A stretch of 64,000 nucleotides of DNA from Isosphaera pallida ATCC 43644. GTDB taxonomy: Bacteria > Planctomycetota > Planctomycetia > Isosphaerales > Isosphaeraceae. Below, piece after piece: positions 25,831-35,785 of this stretch (positions within the stretch are counted from its first letter, which is position 1; the number at the start of each line of letters is the position of its first letter). The notes under the pieces are model-generated. The model was not told the DNA's origin. It made no database searches and saw nothing but the letters and a program-made list of their open reading frames with translations. Made by a program: the position numbers and the translations under genes. The stretch is from the NCBI RefSeq assembly GCF_000186345.1, contig NC_014962.1, positions 2,694,450 to 2,758,449 on the forward strand. The letters are read 5' to 3'.

Positions 25831-28710
25831 ATGAGGCTCGACCAAGGCGGCGATCGGCTCGCCCAGCCGAATCCTAGAGGATCGCGGACGGGCGAACCGC
25901 TTCGATTCCACGCCGGTTTTGCGAGACGAGACGGAAGGCGGCTGGGTTGGGTTCTTGGAGTGGTCTTGTGGTTGTGCCAACCAGCCACGGTGAACGGACA
26001 ACCCCCAGAGGGAGAGGGGAACGAACTTCAGCAAGTCACGGAGACCTTGGCCGAGCGTGAGAAGCGTCTGGAGGCGATCCGCAAGCGGATCGAGGACCGC
26101 GACCCATTGGAGTTCATCCGCTCGCGGATTTATCCGAGCGAGGTCATTCCTTACATCAAACCGGGTCACTGGGGTTGGCTGAGCCTGGAACTGCGGTCCA
26201 ACCCCCAGGATTACGAGGGCGTGGTGGAGTCGGACCCGGTGGCTCTGGAAGGCTTGGGCCAAGCAGTCGTCCATCGCCGCGACGTGGCGCTGCCGCGTCT
26301 GGAACTCAGTCAAAACGGGCTGCCGCTGTTCGTGCCCGACAACCGACTCAAGGAACTGGGATTCCGGTTGCGGCGGGCGGACCAGACCCGCCCCGATTTG
26401 GTGTTCTCGGCCAGCTTGACCCGCCTGGAAGCGCATCAGTCCCTCATTGTCGTCTTAACCGAGCGACCCGGTAACTATTCGCGTTGGAACAGCCTCAAGG
26501 CGATGTCGCCGATTCAGATTACCTCGTCCGACATTGCGCGGTTGGATCAACAGCGCTACTACCGTTTGGCGATGGGCCGGGAGGTGGAACGAATCGCCAA
26601 CGTCACCACGGTGCGGACGCTGCTCCCGCCCCACCCCTTGACCTGGACGATGACCAGTCACCTGATTTGGGACGGGGTCGCCTCCCACGAACTCAACCCG
26701 GCTCAGCAACGCGCCTTGATCGACTGGCTGCACTGGGGAGGGCAACTCGTCATCATCGCCCCTGGAGGCGGCGCGTCGATCACAGCGCTACGGGACGGCT
26801 TCCTCGCTCCTTATCTTCCGGCGTTGCCCACCGGTTCAAATCTGGAACTGACACCCGAGGAACTCAAGGCCCTAGCCGATCACTACCGCCCGCCCCGCTT
26901 GCTCGACATCGGCACGGCAGATCGTTTCAATCCCGGCGTGGTGGTCACCGTTCCTAGCGGAGCCGACCAGGAGTTGGCCACGTTGATGGAAACGGCCGCC
27001 GCCAAGCTGGACCAGGAGGAGGGGGACGAGGTCAACTTCGACTTCCGCGACTTCGGCACGCAGATCGATCAGGCTTTGGAAAAGAACGCGGTCGATCCGG
27101 GCGTGCCGCGGTATTACAAGCCGGTCGAACTCAAAGGGTTGCGGAATCGTCCTATCTACCTGGCCGGTCTTCAACCGCGTCCCAGCGCGTCGGTCATTCC
27201 GATCGCGCCTGGATTGAGTCCGGCGCGTCCTCTGGCGGTGGAATGGCGGGTAGGGCGGGGCCGGGTCACGATCCTGGCGATCGACCCCAACGCCGGCGTC
27301 TGGATCCGTTGGCCGGGAACCGACACTTTGATCCGTCGAGTCGTGCTGCGCCGTCCCGAAGATCCGGCGTTCGTTCAGGGCAACGGTCGGACCCGGTACG
27401 GCCTCCTCAACGGGACTGACCTGAGCTGGGTGCGTTACGCGGCCCGCGACCTGGCTGGCTCCGTGGCGATCGGGTCCGACGCGGCGAACCTAGGACGAGA
27501 CACGGGAACGTTCTCTAACACGACGCCATCCAGGTTCGTTATGGGAACCTTCGCCGGAAGCCAACCCGACTTCGAATTCGACACGGTACCCTCCAATCCC
27601 GCCGGCGCAGTCTGGAGTGACGAGGCGTTGGTGCCCCGAATCGCCCGCGACCTGCTGATCGAGGCTTCGGGGATCACGATCCCCCGTTCGTCGTTCGTGC
27701 TGGGCGTGGTGGCAGTGTTTCTCGTGGTGCTCGTGCCGCTCAACTACGCCGTCTGCCGATTCGTTCTAGGTCGTCGGGAGTTGGCCTGGGTGGGAGTACC
27801 GCTGTTGGCCATCGGTTTCGCAATCGGGATCGAACGCGCAGCCGCCTTCGATCTGGGCTTCAGCCTGGCCAACGACGAAATCGCCCTGGTCGAGCTTCAA
27901 GGAGGCTACGAGCGCGCCCACCTGAGTCGCTTTGGCTCGGTGCTGTCCAACGGTCGGGCCAGCTTCGACTTTGCCCACCCCGACCACGACCGCCAGGCAA
28001 TCGTTCTTCCTCTGAATATCGGTCAGGGAGTCCGCGGCCAAGTCCGCGACCAAATCGTGTTTCAGAGCGAGCCGGTTCCCAGTCTGCTGGGGCTCAAGGT
28101 CGCTCCCCGCAGCCTCTCAACCTATCGCGCTGAGGAGATGATCAACCTGGGCGGCTCCATCCGTCTGGAACGGACAACCAACCCGCCATCCCAACCAACT
28201 TCCTTGGACGGCGACGCCGCTTTGTTGGTGGTGGTCAACGAAACCGAGCTGACCCTTCGAGATGTCCGAATCAGCGATTTCCAGCGCCAACTGGTCGCTC
28301 GGGTCGATCGCCTGGAACCCCGCGGGCGGCTTGGCTTGGCGCAACTGGAGTGGCAACCCCTGGACCCTGCCGCATCTCACGCGGGCAGCGACACGGACAA
28401 CCCAACCACGACCAACCCAGAGGCGCAGCCACCTCCTTCCACTCCAACCCCAACCGACTCGCAGGAAATTAAGGGTTTGAGAATCGAACCTCTTCTCGAC
28501 CAATTCACCCGAGTCGCTCCCAATGAATGGGAGGCGCGAGGCGAACTGCGTCTAACGGCGCGGGTCGATTGGCCCGACGGGATCGTGCCCGGCGAGCTCA
28601 TCGAACCGGAGGTTCAACGCCGTCGGGCGGTCTGTGGTGTGCTGGCGCATTTGGCTTATCCGACTTCGATCGACCCAGGCTCCTTTCCGTACAACGAGTT
28701 CGCTCCATGA
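25831..28710 (+). CDS. Large secreted/membrane auxiliary protein of ABC exporter operon
   Basis: About 959 residues from the ATG at 25831 (GAGGGG at a spacing of nine); an ATG at 25738 has no site. The N-terminal signal-anchor is RRLGWVLGVVLWLCQPATVNG, followed by a coiled-coil-like Glu/Arg stretch (residues about 65-90). A very large extracytoplasmic part has several beta/Rossmann-like segments, such as LIDWLHWGGQLVIIAPGGG. Two membrane helices lie near residues 622-680 (FVLGVVAVFLVVLVPLNYAV; VGVPLLAIGFAIGIERAAAFDLG), and a C-terminal soluble domain follows. The arrangement recalls auxiliary proteins of GldFG-like gliding-motility exporters and planctomycete DUF-type partners. Its stop overlaps the ATPase start by four bases (ATGA), so it belongs to that system. 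Exact role unknown. Confidence 0.78.
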   Translation: MRLDQGGDRLAQPNPRGSRTGEPLRFHAGFARRDGRRLGWVLGVVLWLCQPATVNGQPPEGEGNELQQVTETLAEREKRLEAIRKRIEDRDPLEFIRSRIYPSEVIPYIKPGHWGWLSLELRSNPQDYEGVVESDPVALEGLGQAVVHRRDVALPRLELSQNGLPLFVPDNRLKELGFRLRRADQTRPDLVFSASLTRLEAHQSLIVVLTERPGNYSRWNSLKAMSPIQITSSDIARLDQQRYYRLAMGREVERIANVTTVRTLLPPHPLTWTMTSHLIWDGVASHELNPAQQRALIDWLHWGGQLVIIAPGGGASITALRDGFLAPYLPALPTGSNLELTPEELKALADHYRPPRLLDIGTADRFNPGVVVTVPSGADQELATLMETAAAKLDQEEGDEVNFDFRDFGTQIDQALEKNAVDPGVPRYYKPVELKGLRNRPIYLAGLQPRPSASVIPIAPGLSPARPLAVEWRVGRGRVTILAIDPNAGVWIRWPGTDTLIRRVVLRRPEDPAFVQGNGRTRYGLLNGTDLSWVRYAARDLAGSVAIGSDAANLGRDTGTFSNTTPSRFVMGTFAGSQPDFEFDTVPSNPAGAVWSDEALVPRIARDLLIEASGITIPRSSFVLGVVAVFLVVLVPLNYAVCRFVLGRRELAWVGVPLLAIGFAIGIERAAAFDLGFSLANDEIALVELQGGYERAHLSRFGSVLSNGRASFDFAHPDHDRQAIVLPLNIGQGVRGQVRDQIVFQSEPVPSLLGLKVAPRSLSTYRAEEMINLGGSIRLERTTNPPSQPTSLDGDAALLVVVNETELTLRDVRISDFQRQLVARVDRLEPRGRLGLAQLEWQPLDPAASHAGSDTDNPTTTNPEAQPPPSTPTPTDSQEIKGLRIEPLLDQFTRVAPNEWEARGELRLTARVDWPDGIVPGELIEPEVQRRRAVCGVLAHLAYPTSIDPGSFPYNEFAP

Positions 28711-29744
28711 ATTCTCCCGTTGATTCTACCCCGACGGTGGATCCTGGCGCGGTCTTGGCGGTCCAATCGGCCCCTTATCCGGGAGCAACCACCGCCCCCA
28801 CCCGCGGCATCATCGAGGTGCGCGATTTCACCAAGTGCTACGGCGAATTCGTGGCGGTCGATCAACTCTCCTTCACTATTGGCGAAGGCGAGATTTTCGG
28901 CTTCATCGGACCCAACGGCGCGGGTAAATCAACCACGATTCGCTTCCTGGCCACCCTGCTGCGGCCCACCTCCGGTTCGGCGTTTGTGGCAGGTCACTCA
29001 GTGGTGGACGACCCGATGGGCGTGCGCCGGGTCATCGGCTTCATGCCGGACGACTTCGGCGTGTACGACGGCATGAAGGTTTGGGAATTTTTGGACTTCT
29101 TCGCCGTCGCCTACGAGATTCCCCGCGCCCGTCGTCGAACAATCATCAACGACGTGTTGAATTTGGTTGATTTGACGCATAAGCGGGATGATTTCGTCAA
29201 CGGCTTGTCCAAAGGGATGAAGCAACGGCTCTGTCTGGCCAAAACCCTGGTCCATGACCCACCGGTGCTGATCCTGGACGAACCGGCCTCCGGCCTCGAC
29301 CCCCGCGCTCGGGTCGAAATGAAGGCGCTGCTGGTGGAACTCTCGCGGATGGGCAAAACCATCCTCATCTCCAGCCACATCCTCTCGGAACTGGCCGACT
29401 TCTGCACTATGATCGGCGTCATCGAACGCGGACGTCTGCTGGCTTGTGGAGGCATTCAGCACATCCAACGTCAGATTCAAGCCCATCGGATTCTCAAAAT
29501 CCGCATCCTCGACCCCGAGCCAACCCGGGCCCGCGACCTGCTGGAGTCGCATCCGGGCCTGACTATCCTCGACTTTGCGCCCGGCCCCCGCGCCTTCACC
29601 TGCGAGTTTCAGGGGGACGATCAACAATTCGCCGATCTTCTGGAACTCCTCTTCAAAGGCGGAGTCCGGGTCCACTCATTCGCCGAGGAGGAACTGAGTC
29701 TTGAAGAGGTTTTCATGCGTATTACTAAAGGGATCGTCAATTAA
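28707..29744 (+). CDS. ABC transporter ATP-binding protein (ABC-2 exporter type)
   Basis: 345 residues from the ATG at 28707, sharing ATGA with the end of the auxiliary gene. A 34-residue extension precedes a complete nucleotide-binding domain: Walker A GPNGAGKSTTI, Q-loop-like region VIGFMPDDFGVYDGM, signature LSKGMKQRL, Walker B VLILDEPASGLDP and H-loop ISSHILSELAD. A C-terminal extension of about 90 residues is typical of ABC-2/DrrA-like exporters. It energises the two permeases encoded downstream. The substrate is unknown; association with a large envelope auxiliary protein suggests an envelope or polymer cargo. Confidence 0.93.
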   Translation: MNSPVDSTPTVDPGAVLAVQSAPYPGATTAPTRGIIEVRDFTKCYGEFVAVDQLSFTIGEGEIFGFIGPNGAGKSTTIRFLATLLRPTSGSAFVAGHSVVDDPMGVRRVIGFMPDDFGVYDGMKVWEFLDFFAVAYEIPRARRRTIINDVLNLVDLTHKRDDFVNGLSKGMKQRLCLAKTLVHDPPVLILDEPASGLDPRARVEMKALLVELSRMGKTILISSHILSELADFCTMIGVIERGRLLACGGIQHIQRQIQAHRILKIRILDPEPTRARDLLESHPGLTILDFAPGPRAFTCEFQGDDQQFADLLELLFKGGVRVHSFAEEELSLEEVFMRITKGIVN

Positions 29745-29900
29745 GCCGTCTTGGGGGTTGTCGGGCGGGCGCGCGACGGAGGTGGAGTTGAAACGAATCG
29801 AGCCGACGGCTTGGTTCCTTGTTGGTCGCGGTTGGTCCAATCAATTGGGTTGTTCTGGTTTCCCCTCATCTCCTATTTCTTGCGCGAGACTGTTCCGGCG

Positions 29901-31610
29901 ATGATCCTGCGCGACAATCCGGTGCTGACCCGCGAGTTGCTGGTCAATCTGCGTTCTAATCGCTCCTTTGTGTTGCTCGCCGTTTACGTCGGGTTTTTGG
30001 GGTTATTGGTTTGGCTGGCTTGGGGAGACACGAGTGGGAACACCGGGAGGACCGCCGCGCTCAACGCCGACGCCTCCATTCGGCTGTTCAACCTCTTTTT
30101 CGTGGGCCAATTCCTGCTGGTGACGCTGATGGCCCCCACCTTCGCCGCAGGCGCGATCACCGGCGAAAAGGAACGCAAAACCTACGAAATGCTCCTGGCC
30201 AGCCCCCTCAAACCGGGGGTCATCCTGACTGGAAAGCTACTTAGCAGCGTATCATTTCTCGTGCTACTCATCATCGCCACCTTACCTTTGACCACCCTGT
30301 GTTTTCTTCGAGGTGGATTGTTGCTGTCGGATATCGTGAGGGCTTATGTGGTCTTGACGATCTCGGCAGTGATTTTCGGAATGCTATCGCTAATCTGCTC
30401 CAGCTTTTTCACTCGCACCAGTTCCGCGCTCGTGGTCAGTTATCTCACGATTCTGCCATTGGCGTTGCTGCTGTTGGCCTCCGTTCAGTTGACCGGGCCA
30501 GAGACCCGCGAGTTCCTGAGCATCGTGGTGCTGCCGCCTTGGACCTTGGTTGGCCTGGCGCTGGTGGGTTCGGCGGTGCGCGAACGTCTGCTTCACCCGC
30601 CCGACCTGGGAAGCGAAGGCAAAGAAGTAGTGGACGAGGAGGAGGAACAACGTCACGCGATTGGAGTGGTGATCGACCGCGAAGCCTTCCCCGACCGCTT
30701 GTTCGCCCCTGCTAAACGGGTCGATCTCATGCCCGATGGCATCAACCCTGTGCTCGACAAGGAGCTCCGCAGCGAAATCTTCAGCCAAGGTACCCTGATG
30801 CTTCGAATCGTGATTCAAGTCAGCATGTTAATGTCGATCATACTGATGTTTTTGTGGTTATTCCAGTTTCCCGAACGGGCCGGATACTATGTCAGCTACG
30901 TCTTGACCTTCAACCTGCTGGTGGGGCCGGTTTTTTCGGCAGGAGCCATCACCCAGGAGCGGGAACGCAAGACGGTCGGCCTGCTGCTTACTACCCTGCT
31001 AACCCCCTGGAGGATTCTCTCGGCCAAGCTGCTGGCGGCGCTGCGAGTCTCCACCGTGTTGACCCTGTTGCTCACTGAACAAATCGTACTGGGCTATCTT
31101 CTCAACAGCGAATTTCATCCCCGCTGGTGGACCTTCTTTCTCTTTATGATGATCATTGTTCATTCGTGTATGATGACCACCTCCATCGGCCTGCTTTGCT
31201 CGTCGCTCGTCAAACGAACTACGACGGCAATGATTCTGACATACCTCTTTTTGATGTTGATCTACGTCGCGCCTATCGGAGCGTTCAACTTCATTCAGGC
31301 GTTCTTTCCTGAGGTTTCAGAGGCCAACCTGCGTTGGCTCCTGACCCTGAGTCCCTACGCCGCGGCGGTAGACATCCCGCTGGGAATCACCCCCCTGGGG
31401 GCGTTGTCCGGCCCCACGACTCCCATCCCCTTTGGAGCTGAGGAGAGCTTCGGTTGGCTAGGGCCGGGCTATGGAGACCCCCTGCCGGGGATCGGCCTGC
31501 CGGTTTGGTTGGTTCATCTCATCCTGTTTCCCTTGGTCACACCGTTGATCTGGGCGGCGGCTTACCTCGCTTTCCGCTACAATTGGTGGGTGGCAGCGCG
31601 GACCATCTGA
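29901..31610 (+). CDS. ABC-2 type permease, first subunit
   Basis: 569 residues from the ATG at 29901; the frame continues upstream to 29751 but that part is non-hydrophobic and unlike the family. It has two similar halves, each beginning with DNPVLTRELL or INPVLDKELRSEI, the conserved amphipathic entry helix of ABC-2 permeases. AGAITGEKERKTYEMLLASPL and the matching AGAITQERERKTVGLLLTTLLTP follow. About 12 hydrophobic helices are spread over the two halves, with a charged central loop (EGKEVVDEEEEQRH). The duplicated layout indicates a fused pair of half-permeases. It overlaps the next gene's earliest possible start (TGATG). Confidence 0.9.
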   Translation: MILRDNPVLTRELLVNLRSNRSFVLLAVYVGFLGLLVWLAWGDTSGNTGRTAALNADASIRLFNLFFVGQFLLVTLMAPTFAAGAITGEKERKTYEMLLASPLKPGVILTGKLLSSVSFLVLLIIATLPLTTLCFLRGGLLLSDIVRAYVVLTISAVIFGMLSLICSSFFTRTSSALVVSYLTILPLALLLLASVQLTGPETREFLSIVVLPPWTLVGLALVGSAVRERLLHPPDLGSEGKEVVDEEEEQRHAIGVVIDREAFPDRLFAPAKRVDLMPDGINPVLDKELRSEIFSQGTLMLRIVIQVSMLMSIILMFLWLFQFPERAGYYVSYVLTFNLLVGPVFSAGAITQERERKTVGLLLTTLLTPWRILSAKLLAALRVSTVLTLLLTEQIVLGYLLNSEFHPRWWTFFLFMMIIVHSCMMTTSIGLLCSSLVKRTTTAMILTYLFLMLIYVAPIGAFNFIQAFFPEVSEANLRWLLTLSPYAAAVDIPLGITPLGALSGPTTPIPFGAEESFGWLGPGYGDPLPGIGLPVWLVHLILFPLVTPLIWAAAYLAFRYNWWVAARTI

Positions 31611-31678
31611 TGGGGACCAATTCGGTCCCCTACCATCGCATGCTCAAACCCGACACGCCCCCACTGGGAGACGGTTCA

Positions 31679-33517
31679 ATGATGTCGCCCGGTCCAGTCT
31701 TCTTCTTCGAGTGTCTGCGGGTTTCCAGAAAAAAACGTCTTTTTCTTTCTCGATTTGCTTTAGGGATGATCGTCCTGGTTGTGCTTGGACTCGTCGGCTA
31801 CAACACGGTCGATGGGACATTCGACGGGGAAGATCAAATCAGCCACACCCAGGCGAGTCAACTCGCCCTAGGGTTCTTCAGCGCCATCTTCTTTCCGCTG
31901 AGCATCAGCATTCTGGCAATGACCCCCGGCACCTTCGCCAGCCTGATTCCCGAAGACCGCCAACGCAAAATCTTGTTCGCTATGCTGACCACCCCCCTGT
32001 CTGGAATCGAAATCATTCTCGGCAAGTTCCTCATTCGATACCTTGTTCTCGTTTCTTATCTCGCCATCAGTTTACCCATCGTCGCCATCCTCAACCTTTA
32101 CGGCGGCGTACCGCCAACCATTCTCGCGGCCGCCTATGGCTCAACCATCGCGGCGATCTGGCTCTACGGCGCGTTGGCGATGTGGGTCTCGGCTCGGTCG
32201 CGCAACCCGCGATCGGCCAACTCGACCGCATTCATCCTCATAGGAAGCCTTCTCTTTTTCCCGTTCCTCATCCGAAACTCGCCTCCGAATGGAACGTTTC
32301 TCGAACCCTGGTTGACGATCTATTCCGGCCTCTTTTGGATCAATTCCTTTTTGGAACCGTTCTCGCTCCTCTGCCTGGCGTTCGACGTTTCGGTGAATCT
32401 CGGTTCCAACGTCTTCGACGCGACCGGGTTCGCCACCACGTTGGGTCTGCAATTCGCCGCCGGCGCGGTGGCCCTGGGTTGGGCGGGCTTGACCCTGCGG
32501 CGCTCCAATCGCCGCCTCGAAGACACGGCCTCCAAGTGGCTCTGGTTCAAGGGGGGCTCCGACCGGCGAATCGCGCCAGTGCCGCCCGTGGGGGACGATC
32601 CTCTGTTCTGGAAAGAGGGACAACTTCAACCCCGTTGTTCCGTGGGTGCGGTGGTCAAAATGGTGGTCTTGGCCCTCGTCCTCCTCTCCTGGCTATTCGC
32701 CAATGGTTACTTCGCGTTTTGGAGAATCGGCGAGATTCTCGGTTGGTCGCCCATGGCCGGCTGGTTCATGGATTTCCACACGTTCTCGGGCGACTCCGAG
32801 CGCGACGCCTTCAACGAGTTCACGCGCTTCGTCACCGCGATCGCAATGTTCTTCTGGCTCCTAGGCGTCTCGTCGTTGACCGCGGCGACCTTGACGCTAG
32901 AGCGTGAGAAGGACACCTGGATTAGCCTCATCGCCACGCCGCTTTCAGCCCACGAGATTCTACGCGGCAAGGTGCTGGGTATCCTTTGGAAAACGCGCCT
33001 CTTTCCCATCGTCATTGTGACGCAATTGACGCTGGCGGTGCTTCTGGGCGCAGTTCATCCCCTGGGGGCCGTTCTGACGGCAATCCCGACGATGACCATG
33101 CTGACATTCGCGTGCTGCCTTGGGATCTATTTTTCCGCGGGCTACGAAAAAACCAGCTCGGCTCAGAGCGCGACCATCGCATCTCAGTTTTTCATGTACT
33201 TTGGTCTGTTCTGTTTTCTTGCTAGCATCTTTCCTTTGGGAAGATCGGATTTTCTGAGGGAGCTCCTATTGGGCGTAACAAGCCAGCCGCTCATATTCAT
33301 TTTTGCTCAGTTTGTCGAAGTCAATGAAATCGAAATCTGGTCTTCCTACTTAATTAGTGATCAAATTATACTGATATACTTGGCTTATCTGGCGATCGGG
33401 AGTTCGCTTTATGGATTCTTCAGCTTCGTGCTTTGGAAGCAGGCTTTGGCGCGATTCCTCAAGCGAGCTGATCGCCCCCGGCGTTTCGGGGTCGGTTTGC
33501 ATTCAGTTGAAGGTTAA
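31679..33517 (+). CDS. ABC-2 type permease, second subunit
   Basis: 612 residues from the ATG at 31679 (GGGAG at a spacing of eight). An upstream ATG at 31610, which overlaps the previous stop as TGATG, would add 23 residues. It has the same two-half architecture as its neighbour: a first set of helices with TPGTFASLIPEDRQRKILFAMLTTPLSG, and a second with LTAATLTLEREKDTWISLIATPLSAHEILRGKVLG. The EREKDTW/EDRQRKI motifs are the cytoplasmic coupling segments that contact the ATPase. Two permeases plus one ATPase and a large auxiliary protein form one exporter. From about 33200 to 33420 the sequence is AT-richer than the rest. Confidence 0.88.
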   Translation: MMSPGPVFFFECLRVSRKKRLFLSRFALGMIVLVVLGLVGYNTVDGTFDGEDQISHTQASQLALGFFSAIFFPLSISILAMTPGTFASLIPEDRQRKILFAMLTTPLSGIEIILGKFLIRYLVLVSYLAISLPIVAILNLYGGVPPTILAAAYGSTIAAIWLYGALAMWVSARSRNPRSANSTAFILIGSLLFFPFLIRNSPPNGTFLEPWLTIYSGLFWINSFLEPFSLLCLAFDVSVNLGSNVFDATGFATTLGLQFAAGAVALGWAGLTLRRSNRRLEDTASKWLWFKGGSDRRIAPVPPVGDDPLFWKEGQLQPRCSVGAVVKMVVLALVLLSWLFANGYFAFWRIGEILGWSPMAGWFMDFHTFSGDSERDAFNEFTRFVTAIAMFFWLLGVSSLTAATLTLEREKDTWISLIATPLSAHEILRGKVLGILWKTRLFPIVIVTQLTLAVLLGAVHPLGAVLTAIPTMTMLTFACCLGIYFSAGYEKTSSAQSATIASQFFMYFGLFCFLASIFPLGRSDFLRELLLGVTSQPLIFIFAQFVEVNEIEIWSSYLISDQIILIYLAYLAIGSSLYGFFSFVLWKQALARFLKRADRPRRFGVGLHSVEG

Positions 33518-33665
33518 GGCTGGTTGGGACCAACGCCAATGTATTGTGACGGCCAGGGCGAGGAACGCATGGTTGGAGGTCGGAATTCCGTGCCGCCACT
33601 TTTGCCGACGTTGAAACGGGGGTCGTAACACGGGATGGTGGATAAGGATTGAGGGTTCTCAGCTC

Positions 33666-34613
33666 TCAGCGTCGCTTGAGATTTTCCTCCAGGATGGCGG
33701 CGGCCTGAAACGTGGGGTCCAGGCGACGCGCTTGAGTCACCGCCTCTCTGGCCTGATCGAGTTGGTGGTTGGCCTGACGAGCCAGGGCAAGGTGATAGTG
33801 AACTTCAGGACGGTGAGGCAACCGTTGAGCGGCAAGAGTGAGATCCTCCACTGCCTCGGCGATGCGTCCGCGTTCCAGACGGATGACGCCGCGCAGGTGG
33901 TGGGCTTCGCCGTGGTCGGGGTCCAACTCAAGAACTTTGGCCAAGCGGGCCAGACTTTGTTCCAAGCGGCCCCGACGACGTTGGATCGCCGCGACCCGCC
34001 ATTGAATCTCCGGATCATCTGGCTCCCACTCCAGGGCGCGATGGAACGCCGCCAACGCCTCCTCGTCGCGCCCAAGATCGGCCAGCAAGCGCCCGCGCGC
34101 CGCGTGGGCTTTGCCGTTGGTGGGATCAAGCCGGGTGGCGGTCAACGCGCGCTCCAGAGCGATTTGGGTTCGACCGAGATCGGCGTCGAGCATGGCGAGT
34201 TCCACTAACGCCTCGCCGTAGTTAGGGTCGATCGCCAGGGCTTGATTGAGGCAGGCCCGCGCCTCCTCGGGCCGTCCGGCTTTGCGGTACAGCACACCTC
34301 GGCGATAATGGACCATTGGCGAATGGGGGTTTTGAGCCGCCAAGCGATTCAGAATCTGAGCCGCCTCGTCGAGCCGATCAGTCTCTAGAGCCGCCTGAGC
34401 GGCGCGGTGAAGCATCTCGCGCTGGGCAAACACGACATCCTCGCCAGCGGCCTCCGACGGGGCGCCCCGCAAGCCGGAACGCCCGGTTCCCGCCACGCAA
34501 CCCGAGAGGCACGCTATGACACCCACCGCCAGAACAAGCAACGCGCGACCAGCCAGCGTGACGATCGCGGCACTCGACCACGACTCGGTTTGGGAACGGC
34601 TCGCGTAGTTCAC
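33666..34613 (-). CDS. TPR-repeat lipoprotein
   Basis: 315 residues from a GTG at 34613, chosen because GGGAGG lies seven bases upstream; the frame opens at 34652 with a less suitable start. A signal sequence with lipobox (VIACLSG followed by Cys) indicates outer- or inner-membrane lipidation. The mature protein holds about six tetratricopeptide repeats with the usual pattern (for example AEAALVELAMLDADLGRTQIALERALTATRLDP-type units with G8, A20 and P32). TPRs mediate protein binding; the partner is unknown. It lies 34-2400 bases from the ABC operon on the opposite strand and just downstream of trpS on the same strand. Confidence 0.85.
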   Translation of the reverse strand: MNYASRSQTESWSSAAIVTLAGRALLVLAVGVIACLSGCVAGTGRSGLRGAPSEAAGEDVVFAQREMLHRAAQAALETDRLDEAAQILNRLAAQNPHSPMVHYRRGVLYRKAGRPEEARACLNQALAIDPNYGEALVELAMLDADLGRTQIALERALTATRLDPTNGKAHAARGRLLADLGRDEEALAAFHRALEWEPDDPEIQWRVAAIQRRRGRLEQSLARLAKVLELDPDHGEAHHLRGVIRLERGRIAEAVEDLTLAAQRLPHRPEVHYHLALARQANHQLDQAREAVTQARRLDPTFQAAAILEENLKRR

Positions 34614-34801
34614 CTCACGCCCTCCCTGACTGACGAGGCTCCATCGGTGCAACGATTGCCCGAGGAACCGCGCGGGTCAAGGTCGAGTGGTTCGAAAACG
34701 GCGCGCGTCGGCGTTGGTTGGCCGGAATCAGCCGAACCTGGCGATTCGAGCGCGGCGCCACGCGGCGCGGCAACCGCCGTTGGCAACCCATCCCCGCTTG
34801 C

Positions 34802-35785
34802 TCACGCAGGGGGGCCGACCCGACGCATCCCCACCGCCTCGCGGGCGCGATCCAACACAATTCGGGCCACCTTGCGGGCCCGTTCGGCTCCCCGACGGCG
34901 GAACTCCTCAACCCGTTCGGGATGCGCAACCCATTCGGCCCGTCGTTCCCGAGCTGGGGCCAGATGGTCGATGATCGCCTGCGCCAGACGCTGCTTCATC
35001 TCGCCGTAGCCAATCCCCCCCGCGCGGTACTTGGCCTCGGCCTCGGCCAAGGCGTCGGGGTCGGCGAAATGACGATACAGCGCCATGAGTGAACATGTGT
35101 CGGGATCTTTGGGCTCCTCGACCGTCTTGCTGTCGGTGACCATCCGCTTGACCTTCTTCAGGATGGAGGCCGGTTCCTCGAACAGGTCGATCGTGTTGGC
35201 GTAGCTCTTGGACATCTTGCGACCGTCAGTGCCGGGGATGACCGCCACGGTGGGCAGAATCCGAGGCTGGGGCAGCTTGAAGACCTCAGCGCGATAGGTT
35301 TGATTGAACCGCTCGGCTACGTCGCGGGTGATTTCGAGATGTTGCTTCTGGTCCTGACCCACCGGCACGAGGTCGGCGTCATAAATCAAAATGTCGGCCG
35401 CCTGCAAAATCGGATAGGCGAACAGGCCGTGGTCGGCCGAGAGGCCCTGGGCGACCTTGTCCTTGTAACTGACGCACTTCTCCAGCCAACTCATCGGCGT
35501 GACCGTGGTCAGCAACCAGGACAACTCGACCGTCTCGGGCACGTCCGACTGGACGAACACACAGGCTTTCTCCGGGTCCAACCCCAACGCCAATAGATCA
35601 ACCAAAACGTTGAACACGTTGGTCCGCAGGGTTTGGGCGTCGCGTACACTCGTCAGCGCGTGGTAGTCGGCCACGAAGTAGAAAGCGTCGTTGTCGTGTT
35701 GCAGGGCGAGGTATTGGCGGATCGCCCCTAAATAGTTACCGATATGAAGGGTTCCTGAAGGCTGGATGCCAGACAAAACGCGCAT
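34802..35785 (-). CDS. trpS: Tryptophan-tRNA ligase
   Basis: 327 residues from the ATG at 35785; a Met 14 codons upstream gives an atypical start. Class I synthetase signatures are present: MRVLSGIQPSGTLHIGNYLGA (HIGN form of HIGH) and GTDGRKMSKSYANTIDLF (KMSKS). YHALTSVRD, PMSWLEKCVSYKDK and ADILIYDADLVPVGQDQKQHLE are conserved Trp/ATP-site blocks. Length matches bacterial TrpRS. The enzyme charges tRNA-Trp in the cytoplasm. The TPR lipoprotein gene starts about 190 bases downstream on the same strand. Confidence 0.97.
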   Translation of the reverse strand: MRVLSGIQPSGTLHIGNYLGAIRQYLALQHDNDAFYFVADYHALTSVRDAQTLRTNVFNVLVDLLALGLDPEKACVFVQSDVPETVELSWLLTTVTPMSWLEKCVSYKDKVAQGLSADHGLFAYPILQAADILIYDADLVPVGQDQKQHLEITRDVAERFNQTYRAEVFKLPQPRILPTVAVIPGTDGRKMSKSYANTIDLFEEPASILKKVKRMVTDSKTVEEPKDPDTCSLMALYRHFADPDALAEAEAKYRAGGIGYGEMKQRLAQAIIDHLAPARERRAEWVAHPERVEEFRRRGAERARKVARIVLDRAREAVGMRRVGPPA

